Source: Allobosea sp. WAO (lineage in GTDB: Bacteria > Pseudomonadota > Alphaproteobacteria > Rhizobiales > Beijerinckiaceae). Taken from it: a DNA stretch of 64,000 nucleotides. Positions 55,491 through 63,365 of the stretch are shown here, one piece after another. A program made the position numbers and the translations under genes. Position 1 is the first letter of the stretch, and each line of letters starts with the position of its first letter. The DNA is taken from NCBI RefSeq assembly GCF_001509835.1, contig NZ_JXTJ01000006.1:558001-622000 (forward strand), read 5' to 3'. The notes below the pieces were generated by a model. The model saw only the letters and a program-made list of their open reading frames with translations. It did not search any database and was not told the DNA's origin.

Positions 55491-56840
55491 TCAGCCGAAG
55501 AGACGCAGCACGCCCTGGTCGGCCTGCGAGGCCAGCGACAGCGCCGTCTGCGAGAGCTGCTGGCGCGTGTTGAGCGCGAGCAGCTTGGCGCCTTCCTCGT
55601 TGGAGTCGGCGAGCACCAGCTTGTCGGCGCCGACGGTCAGCGTGTTGACCATGTTCTTGGTGAAGTCCTGACGGGTCTGGACCACTGAGAGCTGCGAGCC
55701 GAGCTGCGAGGCGGTGGAGCGCAGCGAGGTCAGCACGTTGGTCAGGGCGTCCGAGACCTTGTTCAGGTCGTTGTCGTTCTGGATGTTGAACTGGCTGGAC
55801 GTCGGGGTTGCGAGATCGACGGCGGTCAGGATACCGAGGTTGCCGGCGGTGATCGTCGGGCCCTGGATATCGAGCTTGTTCTTGTTGGCGCCGGTCTTCT
55901 CGTTGAAGGTGATCGACAGCATGTCGCCGCCGAGCAGGTTGATGCCATTGAAGCCGGCGTCGCGGGCAAGACCATCGATCTGATCGCGCAGGTCGTTGAA
56001 CTGCTTCACCAGGTTCGAGCGGACGGTCGAGTTTCCGGCCGAGGAGACATCGGTGTTGTCGGCGGAGCCGAAGAGATTCGTCGTATCGGTGGCGGCCGCC
56101 GACGCCGTGAAGGCGCCTGTCGTGTCGAGCGTCGAGCCGACTTCCAGGGTCAAGGCGTCGGAGCCCGTGCCGGTCACCGTGAGCTTGCCGTCGCTGCCGA
56201 CAGAGGCATTGGCGATGCCCGAGGCGTTGATGCCGTTAACGAGGTCGCGCACCGTGGCAGTGGCGCTGAACTCGAACGTGTAGGTGGTGCTGCCGGCCTG
56301 GATCCGAACCGCCTTGGTTGAGCCGGCCGCGGCGGCCGTGACGCCGAGATGACCGTTCGTCGCCTCGTTCGTTCCGGCTGTGCTCGGATCGTCCGCGCGC
56401 GCCGGGACCGGCGTTGTCGCGCCACCGATCAGGGTCTTGTTGAGGGCGATGTCCAGCTTGCCGCCGTTCGGCGGGAAAGCGGCGTCCACCGCGCCGAGAT
56501 CGTTCGTGCCGGCGATCTTCGGACGGTTCGCCGCGGCATCGTTCTGGGCCTGCTTGATCGTCGACTGGAGCGACTTGACCAGGTTGGTGATCGAGTCGAC
56601 GCCCTTCGAGGCGGCCTGGATGGTCTGGATGCCGTTCGAGATGCCGTCGAGCAGGTCGGTCAGCTGGCCGGCGCGATCGTTCAGGCCGAGCGAGGTGAAA
56701 TAGTTGACGGGATTGTCGATGGCCGAATTGACCTTGCGGCCGGTGGCGAGACGGTTCTGGATCGCGCCCTGCTCGGCAGTGGTCTGCTGCAGGGTCAGGA
56801 GGTTCTGCCGGACGCCAGCCGTGAGAATCGTGTTCGCCAT
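55491..56840 (-). CDS. Flagellin (copy 1)
   Basis: 449-residue flagellin with standard N- and C-terminal D0/D1 helices and a variable middle. The C-terminus (QQLSQTALSLASQADQGVLRLFG) packs with the N-terminus in the filament. The first 35 residues differ strongly from the second flagellin at 57029, while most of the rest is nearly identical. The RBS AGGGGACC precedes ATG 56840. It leads the flagellin-flbT-flaF group. A CtrA-like box lies about 70 bases upstream. Confidence 0.93.
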   Translation of the reverse strand: MANTILTAGVRQNLLTLQQTTAEQGAIQNRLATGRKVNSAIDNPVNYFTSLGLNDRAGQLTDLLDGISNGIQTIQAASKGVDSITNLVKSLQSTIKQAQNDAAANRPKIAGTNDLGAVDAAFPPNGGKLDIALNKTLIGGATTPVPARADDPSTAGTNEATNGHLGVTAAAAGSTKAVRIQAGSTTYTFEFSATATVRDLVNGINASGIANASVGSDGKLTVTGTGSDALTLEVGSTLDTTGAFTASAAATDTTNLFGSADNTDVSSAGNSTVRSNLVKQFNDLRDQIDGLARDAGFNGINLLGGDMLSITFNEKTGANKNKLDIQGPTITAGNLGILTAVDLATPTSSQFNIQNDNDLNKVSDALTNVLTSLRSTASQLGSQLSVVQTRQDFTKNMVNTLTVGADKLVLADSNEEGAKLLALNTRQQLSQTALSLASQADQGVLRLFG

Positions 56841-56908
56841 CTTCGGTCCCCTGAAAGCGCGATTCGGCGCTATTCGGTTTGGTTTCGACCGACCATGATT
56901 TGTTAAGG

Positions 56909-56923
56909 CTAAGAATTGGTTAA
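56909..56923 (-). promoter_or_regulatory. CtrA-like box upstream of flagellin copy 1
   Basis: On the minus strand TTAACCAATTCTTAG: TTAAC-N6-TTAG, one mismatch from the TTAA-N7-TTAA CtrA consensus. It is 69 bases upstream of the flagellin start. Weak single-site evidence. Confidence 0.35.
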
Positions 56924-56948
56924 AGGCCGGCGCCGGCCATTAATGCGA

Positions 56949-56976
56949 AAACGGCGGAGCTTTCGCCCCGCCGTTT
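56949..56976 (-). terminator. Terminator after flagellin copy 2
   Basis: 9-bp perfect stem AAACGGCGG / CCGCCGTTT with a partly paired inner part, followed on the minus strand by TTTCGC. Lies 52 bases after the flagellin stop and separates the two flagellin genes' transcripts. Confidence 0.7.
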
Positions 56977-57028
56977 CCGTGACTTCGGCCCACATCCTGT
57001 GGGCTTGCCCGCTTCTGCGGACGAAGGA

Positions 57029-58369
57029 TCAGAACAGACGCAGGACTGCCTGGTCGGCCTGGTTCGACAGCGACAGCGCCGTCTGCGACAGCTGCTGGCG
57101 GGTCTGCAGGGCGAGCAGCTTGGCGCCTTCCTCGTTGGTGTCGGCGAGGACCAGGTTGTCGGCGCCCTGGCTCAGGGTGTTCACCATGTCCTTGGTGAAG
57201 CTCTGACGGGTCTCGACGACCGACAGCTGCGAGCCGAGCTGCGAAGCGGTGGAACGCAGCGAGGTCAGCACGTTGGTCAGGGCGTCCGCGGCCTTGCCGA
57301 GGTCGGTGTCGTTCTGGATGTTGTAGTCGCCAGCGGTCGTCGCGGTGCCGTCGACGGCGCTGCCGATGCCCAGATTCGCCGAAGTGATGGTCTGGCCCTG
57401 GATGTCGAGCTTGTTCTTGTTGGAGCCGGTCTTCTCGTTGAAGGTGATCGACAGCTTGTCGCCGCCGAGCAGGTTGATGCCGTTGAAGCCGGTGTCGCGA
57501 GCAAGGCCGTCGATCTGGTCGCGCAGGTCGTTGAACTGCTTGACGAGATTCGAGCGGACAGCGGAGTTGGAGGCCGAGGTGACAGCGGTATTGTCGGCCG
57601 TACCGAAGAGGCGAGCCGCGTCCGTCGTCGCGTTGGCCGTGAACGCACCGGTGGTGTCGTCAGTCAGGCCGGTCTCGATGGTCAGAGCGTCCGAGCCAGT
57701 ACCGGTCACGGTGAGCTTGCCGTCGCTGCCGACCGAGGCGGTGGCAATGCCGGAGCCGTTGATGCCGTTGACCAGGTCGCGAACAGTCGCAGATGCGCTG
57801 AACTCGAAGGTATAGGTGGTGCTGCCAGCCTGAATCCGGACCGCATTGGTGTTGGTGCCCGGCGTGCCGGCGGCAATGCCGACGCTGCCGTTGGTGGCTT
57901 CATTGGTGCCGCCCGTCGACGGATCGTCGGCCCGGGCGTCAACGGCTGCAGCGCCGACCAAGGTCTTGTTCAGGGCGATGTCGAGCTTGCTGCCGGTCGG
58001 GGGGAAGGCAGCGTTGGCCGAGCCGAGATCGACAGTGCTGGCGACTTTCGGACGGTTCGAGGCGGCATCGTTCTGAGCCTGCTTGACCGTCGACTGCAGC
58101 GACTTGACCAGGTTGGTGATCGAGTCGAGGCCCTTCGAAGCGGCCTGGATGGTCTGGATGCCGTTCGAGATGCCGTCGAGCAGGCCGGTCAGCTGGCCGG
58201 CGCGGTCGTTCAGGCTCGAAGCGGTGAAGAAGTTGACGGGGTTGTCGACGGCCGAGTTGACCTTCTTGCCGGTGGCGAGACGGAACTGGGCCTGCTGGGC
58301 GTCGGTCTTGGTGGAGCCGAGCGAGGAGAGCGCGCTGCGCACGCCGGAAGAAAGCGAGACGGTAGCCAT
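57029..58369 (-). CDS. Flagellin (copy 2)
   Basis: 446-residue flagellin, closest to copy 1 at 55491. Shared blocks include RLATGKKVNSAVDNPVNFFT, NGIQTIQAASKG and the ends near QLSQTALSLSNQADQAVL. The first 35 residues (MATVSLSSGVRSALSSLG..) are distinct from those of copy 1. ATG 58369 has AGAAGGG about nine bases upstream; the extension to 58498 lacks a flagellin start. It has its own terminator, so the two flagellins are probably separate transcription units. Confidence 0.93.
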   Translation of the reverse strand: MATVSLSSGVRSALSSLGSTKTDAQQAQFRLATGKKVNSAVDNPVNFFTASSLNDRAGQLTGLLDGISNGIQTIQAASKGLDSITNLVKSLQSTVKQAQNDAASNRPKVASTVDLGSANAAFPPTGSKLDIALNKTLVGAAAVDARADDPSTGGTNEATNGSVGIAAGTPGTNTNAVRIQAGSTTYTFEFSASATVRDLVNGINGSGIATASVGSDGKLTVTGTGSDALTIETGLTDDTTGAFTANATTDAARLFGTADNTAVTSASNSAVRSNLVKQFNDLRDQIDGLARDTGFNGINLLGGDKLSITFNEKTGSNKNKLDIQGQTITSANLGIGSAVDGTATTAGDYNIQNDTDLGKAADALTNVLTSLRSTASQLGSQLSVVETRQSFTKDMVNTLSQGADNLVLADTNEEGAKLLALQTRQQLSQTALSLSNQADQAVLRLF

Positions 58370-58643
58370 CGTAGAATACCCTTCTGGTATGATGCCTTCT
58401 GGCGCCCAGGCCGTTCTGGCCAGGACCGGGCGACCATCGGGCGCCATCTCGTAACAAGCGGTAAATTCAGCCCGGCGAATTGCCCGGGAATTGGGCAAAA
58501 CCGGCGCGTGGTTAACTGCGGGTGAAGCGGCTGGGGCAAGGCCAGAGCGCCGATGTGGCGGGGCCGAAACGCCACCGCCCGCCGGCTCGGCCTTGGGGCG
58601 AGCGACGGCGGGCGATGGGAAGCCTGGCGGTCGGCGGTCTGGT

Positions 58644-59114
58644 TCAGGCCGTGCGTTCGACGGCGTGCGGGGAGGAAGCAGCCGTCTCTCGCGCGCGCTC
58701 CATCAGGTCGCGGGAGAGGGCCCGCAGCTTCAGCATGGTCTCGTCGGGCAATTGCTCGACGGTCTCGCCGGTGTCGGGATCCGTCTTTTGGAGCACGATG
58801 CTGTGGGTCTTCGTGTCGATCACCAAGCGCCGGTCGACGGCCTCGCGCCGCTCCTGCTTCTGATAGGCCGCCTCGGTGCGCTCGCGGTTGACGGCATCGT
58901 CCTGGCTCTGGCGATGCTGCGCCTGTTCCTGGCGCTTCTCGTCGGCGCGGGCACGGATGTCGAGCTTCACGGCCTCGCCAGCCGCGGCTGACTGCACGGT
59001 CTTCTCGGCCGGAAGCTCGACCGGCGCGCTGTCTGGCTGAATCGCAATATCGGTCCGAACCGTTGCCTGTGCGGCGCCGGTGGCGATCATTCTGGGTGCC
59101 CCGCCGAAATCCAT
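58644..59114 (-). CDS. FlaG-like flagellar protein
   Basis: 156-residue protein. The C-terminal part (RRLVIDTKTHSIVLQKTDPDTGETVEQLPDE, in part) resembles FlaG, which influences filament length; the usual I-x-x-IP-S/P-E motif appears as VEQLPDET. The N-terminal 70 residues are low in order with a charged, Gln-rich coil (KRQEQAQHRQSQDDAVN). It lies between the flagellins and flgI, so a flagellar role is likely, but the match to FlaG is limited to about 45 residues. Confidence 0.62.
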   Translation of the reverse strand: MDFGGAPRMIATGAAQATVRTDIAIQPDSAPVELPAEKTVQSAAAGEAVKLDIRARADEKRQEQAQHRQSQDDAVNRERTEAAYQKQERREAVDRRLVIDTKTHSIVLQKTDPDTGETVEQLPDETMLKLRALSRDLMERARETAASSPHAVERTA

Positions 59115-59303
59115 TCTGGACTCCTCTTGCCTGAGACGGACTCAGTTCATGGTAGCGAGAATGGCGGGGAAAGTTGAATCTGCCGTTAGGGAAATTGGTA
59201 AATTGTGAAGGATTGGCTGCTAAGAGCCGCGTTTGGTTAAGGAATTTTCGGGTGGTTCGGCCCGGACCCGGCGCGGATTCGACCGGCCAGGCCCGCCTGA
59301 GCG

Positions 59304-59792
59304 CTAAAGGCTCTTCGAGATCACCATCGGCCCGGAATTCGGCCGGGCGAAGACGCCGGCACCGACCGTCGCCGCCGGACCGTAGCCCGCAGCCTTCATC
59401 GGCCGGTTGGCATCGGCTGCTAGGTCCCGCACGATCGATTCCGACACCGCCCGCGCCGTCGCCAACACGGCTTGGTTGGTCTCGATCAGCTCCTGGAAGG
59501 CGAGATGCGCCGCCTTCAAGCGCTTGACTTTCTCGGGCACGAAGCGGGCGAGCGCCACGGCATTCAATTTGATCTGCTCGACGCCCTTCATATAGATGCC
59601 GGCGAGCTCGGATTTGCGCGGCTCGCGTTCCATCGCGTCCTTCAGCCTGCCGGCCTTGACCAGCGCGGTTTCCTCGCCGACGACATGCGACAGCGAGCCG
59701 AGCGCCTCGATCACCGCCTCGATCAGACCTTCGGCCTCGATGGCGTTGCCGACGCGCGGGCGCTCGTCTATGACGGGCGGCCTAGCCAGCAT
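59304..59792 (-). CDS. FlgN/FlbY-like flagellar protein
   Basis: 162-residue helical protein. The layout (LIEAVIEALGSLSHVVGEETALVKAGRLKD, then a second long helix FQELIETNQAVLATARAVSESIV, in part) matches FlgN-type export chaperones and Caulobacter FlbY. FlgN holds FlgK and FlgL for export. The gene is the last of flgI-rod protein-this gene, overlapping the rod-binding gene by 11 bases. The family call is by structure pattern and location. Confidence 0.6.
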   Translation of the reverse strand: MLARPPVIDERPRVGNAIEAEGLIEAVIEALGSLSHVVGEETALVKAGRLKDAMEREPRKSELAGIYMKGVEQIKLNAVALARFVPEKVKRLKAAHLAFQELIETNQAVLATARAVSESIVRDLAADANRPMKAAGYGPAATVGAGVFARPNSGPMVISKSL

Positions 59793-60147
59793 TGCCGCCT
59801 CCGGCGTTGGTGCCCGAGGTCTTGGCCTGGATCTGGATCAGGTCGCGCATGATCTGGTCGGAGAGGCCGAGCCCGCCGGCCTTCTGCAGGTGGCGGGCAT
59901 ATTCCTGGGTCAGCATCGAGCGATAGACGTCGCCGCCCGTGCCGTTCTCGCCGAGCGGTCCCTCGGTGCCGGCGGAATCCATCACGCTCTTGGTGAAGTT
60001 CTCGAGGAATACGGTCTCGAATTCGTCGGCCGTCTTCTTGGCCTTGGCGGCCTTGCTGCCGTCGAAGGCGCTGGCGATGCCATGGGCGATGTTGGCGGCG
60101 GCGCCGAGCGCGAGCTTGGCGGCGGGGATGGCGAGGGCAGCACTCAT
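59782..60147 (-). CDS. Rod-binding protein (FlgJ N-terminal type)
   Basis: 121-residue protein with the Rod-binding domain of FlgJ (about residues 38-110: ADEFETVFLENFTKSVMDSAG, then GGDVYRSMLTQEYARHLQKAGGLGLSDQI, in part). The muramidase half of enteric FlgJ is absent, as is usual in alphaproteobacteria. It overlaps the flgI stop by one base (TAATG), so both are co-translated. It would act as a scaffold for the rod in the periplasm. Confidence 0.86.
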   Translation of the reverse strand: MSAALAIPAAKLALGAAANIAHGIASAFDGSKAAKAKKTADEFETVFLENFTKSVMDSAGTEGPLGENGTGGDVYRSMLTQEYARHLQKAGGLGLSDQIMRDLIQIQAKTSGTNAGGGNAG

Positions 60148-61382
60148 TACATCACCTCGATTTCAGCTTGCAGCGCGCCGGCTGCCTTGATGGCTTGCAG
60201 GATGGAGATCAGGTCACGCGGGCCAATGCCGAGCGCGTTGAGGCCGTCGACGAGCTCGCGCAGCGTGACGCTCTCCTTGACGAGGGCGAGCTTGTTGGTG
60301 CCTTCGGTGTCGACCTTGACGTTGCTGCGCGGGACGACGACCGTGCGGCCGTTGCCGAACTCGTTGGGCTGGCTGACCTGGGGCTCCTCGGAGATCGTCA
60401 CCGTCAGGTTGCCCTGGGCGACGGCGACGGTGGAGACCCGCACGTCGCGGCCCATCACGATGATGCCCGAACGCTCGTCGATGATGACCCTCGCGCCCTG
60501 GTCGGGCTCGACCCGCAGCTGCTCGATATCGGTCAGCAGCCGGATCATGTTGCCCTGGAAGCGCGGCGGGATCTGCAGCACGATCGTCGAAGGGTCGGTC
60601 GGCTCGGCGGAATCGCCGCCGATGAAGTCGTTGATCGCGGCCGCGACGCGCCGAGCGGTCGTGAGATCGGGATTGCGCAGCGAGAGGCGCAGCGTCTTGA
60701 GCTTGTTGAGGGCGAAGTCGATCTCGCGCTCGACCAGGCCGCCATTGGCGATGCGCCCGACGGTCGGCACGCCGCGGGTGATCTTGGCGGCCTCGGCCTC
60801 GGCCGAGAAGCCGGAGATCGCGACCGGCCCCTGCGAAACCGCATAGACCTCGCCATCGGCGCCGAGCAGCGGCGTCGCGAGCAGCGTGCCGCCCTGCAGC
60901 GACTTGGCGTCGCCCAGCGCCGAAACGGTGACGTCGAGCCGCGTGCCCTGCGTGGCGAAGGGCGGCAGGTTCGCGGTCACCATCACGGCGGCGACGTTGG
61001 CGGTGCGCATATTGGCGCCGCGGGTGTTGACGCCGAGCCGTTCCAGCATCGCCTGCAGCGACTGCTTGGTGAAGGGGGCGTTGTTCAGCGTGTCGCCGGT
61101 ACCGTTGAGGCCGACGACGATGCCGTAGCCGAGGATCTGGTTGGAGCGGACGCCTTCGACCGAGGCGAGGTCCTTGATGCGCGAGAGCGCGCCGCCGATG
61201 CCGGGGGAGGTGCCATGCGTGCCGCCGAACGAGGCCGGGGCGAGCTTCGCCGCCGCGCCGCCGCGCGCCTGGCCTGGCGCCATCGGTGCGGGCGCCAGGT
61301 CGGCCGCCCACGCCGTCGCGACGAGCAGCAGCGATGCGGCGGCCTGCGTCAGCAAATGGCGGATGGGGAAGAGGGCGAACAT
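60147..61382 (-). CDS. flgI: Flagellar P-ring protein FlgI
   Basis: 411-residue P-ring protein of the basal body, exported to the periplasm with an N-terminal signal (FALFPIRHLLTQAAASLLLVATAWAAD). Family blocks are RIKDLASVEGVRSNQILGYGIVVGLNGTGD and IIDERSGIIVMGRDVRVS (in part). ATG 61382 is used; an extension to 61454 has no signal sequence. A sigma-54 promoter lies 41 bases upstream, and a CGGCA-N5-TGCCG palindrome about 95 bases further. It leads the flgI-rod protein-FlbY-like group. Confidence 0.93.
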   Translation of the reverse strand: MFALFPIRHLLTQAAASLLLVATAWAADLAPAPMAPGQARGGAAAKLAPASFGGTHGTSPGIGGALSRIKDLASVEGVRSNQILGYGIVVGLNGTGDTLNNAPFTKQSLQAMLERLGVNTRGANMRTANVAAVMVTANLPPFATQGTRLDVTVSALGDAKSLQGGTLLATPLLGADGEVYAVSQGPVAISGFSAEAEAAKITRGVPTVGRIANGGLVEREIDFALNKLKTLRLSLRNPDLTTARRVAAAINDFIGGDSAEPTDPSTIVLQIPPRFQGNMIRLLTDIEQLRVEPDQGARVIIDERSGIIVMGRDVRVSTVAVAQGNLTVTISEEPQVSQPNEFGNGRTVVVPRSNVKVDTEGTNKLALVKESVTLRELVDGLNALGIGPRDLISILQAIKAAGALQAEIEVM

Positions 61383-61422
61383 GCGGCCACCGGTTTCGAT
61401 CTTCGTCGGACAACAGACCCCT

Positions 61423-61438
61423 TGCGAACCGCGTGCCA
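61423..61438 (-). promoter_or_regulatory. Sigma-54 promoter of flgI
   Basis: On the minus strand TGGCACGCGGTTCGCA: full -24 box TGGCACG and GC of the -12 box with exact GG-N10-GC spacing. 41 bases upstream of flgI; predicted start near 61412. Confidence 0.75.
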
Positions 61439-61533
61439 GTTCCGGAAAAAGCAAAAACCGTTCTTAATCAGAAGTTTAAAGATCTCCGGCTTGATCGCCG
61501 GCAGGGCAGGGACCTGTCCAAACCTGCCGGGCG

Positions 61534-61548
61534 CGGCAATTCCTGCCG
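61534..61548. promoter_or_regulatory. Palindromic enhancer-like site upstream of flgI
   Basis: CGGCA-ATTCC-TGCCG, same arms and spacing as the site before flgE (49510-49524), about 96 bp from the sigma-54 element. A further TGCCG..CGGCA pair abuts it at 61525-61538. Likely bound by the FlbD-type activator; it may also influence the divergent fliX. Confidence 0.6.
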
Positions 61549-61553
61549 GGTCG

Positions 61554-61569
61554 TTTACCGCTCGTTAAC
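61554..61569 (+). promoter_or_regulatory. CtrA-like box upstream of fliX
   Basis: TTTAC-N6-TTAAC, one mismatch from TTAAC-N6-TTAAC. It lies 76-91 bases upstream of the fliX start. In Caulobacter the fliX promoter is under CtrA control. Confidence 0.4.
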
Positions 61570-61644
61570 CATGCCGCCGGCAAGAAGGAGGCAGGGGCGG
61601 GCGGGGCCGAAGAGCCGCCATTTTTCACCGATCCCGAGAGCGCC

Positions 61645-62052
61645 ATGATCCGCATCGACCAGCGCGCAGCCATCACCTCGACCGGAGCGGCAAGCCGCGG
61701 CAAGGCCGCGAGCGGCACCAGCTTCAGCCTGCCGGGGCGCGAGGCGGCTACGAGCACGCAATCTTCCGCCGTCAGCCATGCCGGCCCGCTCGACGGCCTG
61801 CTGCTGGTGCAGGAGGAGGAGGGCGGCCAGGAGCGCCGTCGCCGCCAGGCGCGCCGCGGCCACGATCTGCTCGACGGGCTCGACCGACTGAAGGCGGCAC
61901 TGCTCTCCGGCCGGGTGCAACTCGTCGAGCTGGAGCGGCTAAAGGCGATGCTGTCGACGCGGCGTGAAAACACTGACGATCCGCGCCTCGACGAGGTTCT
62001 GGCGCATATCGAGCTGCGGGCTGCGGTGGAGCTGGCGAAGCTCGGGCGTTGA
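61645..62052 (+). CDS. fliX: Flagellar assembly regulator FliX
   Basis: 135-residue FliX. It links hook-basal body assembly to activation of FlbD, the sigma-54 activator of class III flagellar genes. Features are the N-terminal MIRIDQR, the Ser/Gly-rich stretch and the conserved C-terminal domain HDLLDGLDRLKAALLSGR..LDEVLAHIELRAAVELAKL. It is divergent from flgI, as in Caulobacter. Its presence fits the sigma-54 promoters seen upstream of flgE and flgI. Confidence 0.92.
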   Translation: MIRIDQRAAITSTGAASRGKAASGTSFSLPGREAATSTQSSAVSHAGPLDGLLLVQEEEGGQERRRRQARRGHDLLDGLDRLKAALLSGRVQLVELERLKAMLSTRRENTDDPRLDEVLAHIELRAAVELAKLGR

Positions 62053-62151
62053 TGATCTGCGCCGCCTAATGTCGGAAGTCATCGCAGGGCGCCGCGCCCT
62101 ATGATGGATTTCCGAGCGGCGCTGCAGCCGCGGCTTGTCCGGAATGGCGGT

Positions 62152-63291
62152 TCAGTCAGAGCGCAGTCTGATCCAATCCAACCAGCCTCCGGACGGTGTA
62201 CTGCGGTCGTAATTGAGCCAAGCGAAGGCTGGATGTTCTCCCGGCAGCAGGTGATCGATGATCTCCGGCATGATCGCCATTCCGTTGGAGCCGTTCGTGA
62301 GGACGACGACGGCAGAGCGCTTGGCGAACGAGCCTGTCGCGAATGCTTTGAATTCGCCATTGTCGCCCCAGTGAAAGAAAGCGCCTTGCTTGGGCTCAAG
62401 TCCCCAGCCCAGACCCCAGGCGACGTGCTGATCGACTTTCGTCGCGCGGGAGGTCAAGCATTCGATACAACGTTGGAAAAGCTCGACCTGTGGGGATAGC
62501 CACTGTTTCGCAGTGGAGCGCTTGAGGCGCGTTCCAGTCAGGACGGCCCGCAGGAAGCTTGCGTAGTCGGCTGCCGTCGTGTGCAGGGTGTAAGCCGCCA
62601 CAGGGGTCGTCGGCCGCGATTTGGCGCGCGGCACAGCTCCCTGATGTGGAACGGCATGGTCTGTTTCAAAATCAGCACGCCAGACGTAGCTCGTTCGCTT
62701 CATTCCGAGCGGGTCGAAGACCAGACGGGTCATAACAGCGTTCAAGTTCTCGCCGGTGGTCGCCTCAACCACGCGCTGGAGCCAGAGAAACCCTTCCCCA
62801 GAATAGCTGAAGTGACTGCCGGGCGGGAAATTCACTTTCAGCGGTGTCGTCCAGCCGCTCCAGTTCGGCAAGCCGGAGGTTTGGGCGAGGACGTCTCGCA
62901 CGGTGACCAAGGCAGCGAGCGGGTCGTTCCTGACGTAGTCGGGAACGTGTTTCGCCAGTGGCGTGTCCAGCGTCAGGACGCCGGAGTCTATGAGTTGCAG
63001 TACGGCGTATGCGAAAACCGGTTTCGATAGCGACGCGGCTTCAAAGACCGTGTTTTCGTCGACCGGCATCCCGGTCGCGCTGTCGCGGGTGCCGAGCGCC
63101 CCGAGCTCGGCAATCTTTCCGTCCCTGATGACAGCGAACGAGAGGCCGGGGACGTGGCCCTTCTGTAGCAATTGCTCGAGTTCCGCCGCCTGGCATGGGC
63201 CAAACGAGGCCAGGCAAAGCCACGCGAAAACCCAGATGGGGGCGGTAACGGATCGCCAGCTCACGGTTCCGATATCCAAGTCTGCTTTCAT
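62152..63291 (-). CDS. Serine hydrolase, class C beta-lactamase-like
   Basis: 379-residue protein of the beta-lactamase/transpeptidase-like family (PF00144). Signal peptide at about residues 1-35 (WVFAWLCLASFGPCQA). The SxxK motif is in AASLSKPVF (Ser91-Lys94 approximately), the YxN-position motif is FSYSGEG, and the third motif is HWGDNG. This set marks esterase or D-amino-acid peptidase members more than true antibiotic-cleaving enzymes. ATG 63291 is the first that gives a signal peptide; the ribosome site is weak. A longer frame from 63642 overlaps the neighbouring lipase gene. Confidence 0.86.
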   Translation of the reverse strand: MKADLDIGTVSWRSVTAPIWVFAWLCLASFGPCQAAELEQLLQKGHVPGLSFAVIRDGKIAELGALGTRDSATGMPVDENTVFEAASLSKPVFAYAVLQLIDSGVLTLDTPLAKHVPDYVRNDPLAALVTVRDVLAQTSGLPNWSGWTTPLKVNFPPGSHFSYSGEGFLWLQRVVEATTGENLNAVMTRLVFDPLGMKRTSYVWRADFETDHAVPHQGAVPRAKSRPTTPVAAYTLHTTAADYASFLRAVLTGTRLKRSTAKQWLSPQVELFQRCIECLTSRATKVDQHVAWGLGWGLEPKQGAFFHWGDNGEFKAFATGSFAKRSAVVVLTNGSNGMAIMPEIIDHLLPGEHPAFAWLNYDRSTPSGGWLDWIRLRSD

Positions 63292-63365
63292 GAGGGATCT
63301 AAACGCCGATGCCGTGTGCTGGCAGACGATGGCGCCGGGACGGGAAAGTCCCGGCGCCGCCGCGC

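Noticed and set aside
58370..58490. Sigma-54 promoter and enhancer for flagellin copy 2
   Set aside because: A GG-N10-GC spacing occurs in the leader but the -24 box (TGGGCG) is poor, and the CCCGGCGAATTGCCCGGG palindrome at 58471 has the wrong arm spacing compared with the flgE and flgI sites.
62152..63291. Antibiotic-resistance beta-lactamase
   Set aside because: The SxxK, YSG and HWG motifs place it in the broad PF00144 family, but true class C enzymes have YxN and KTG; resistance activity cannot be claimed.
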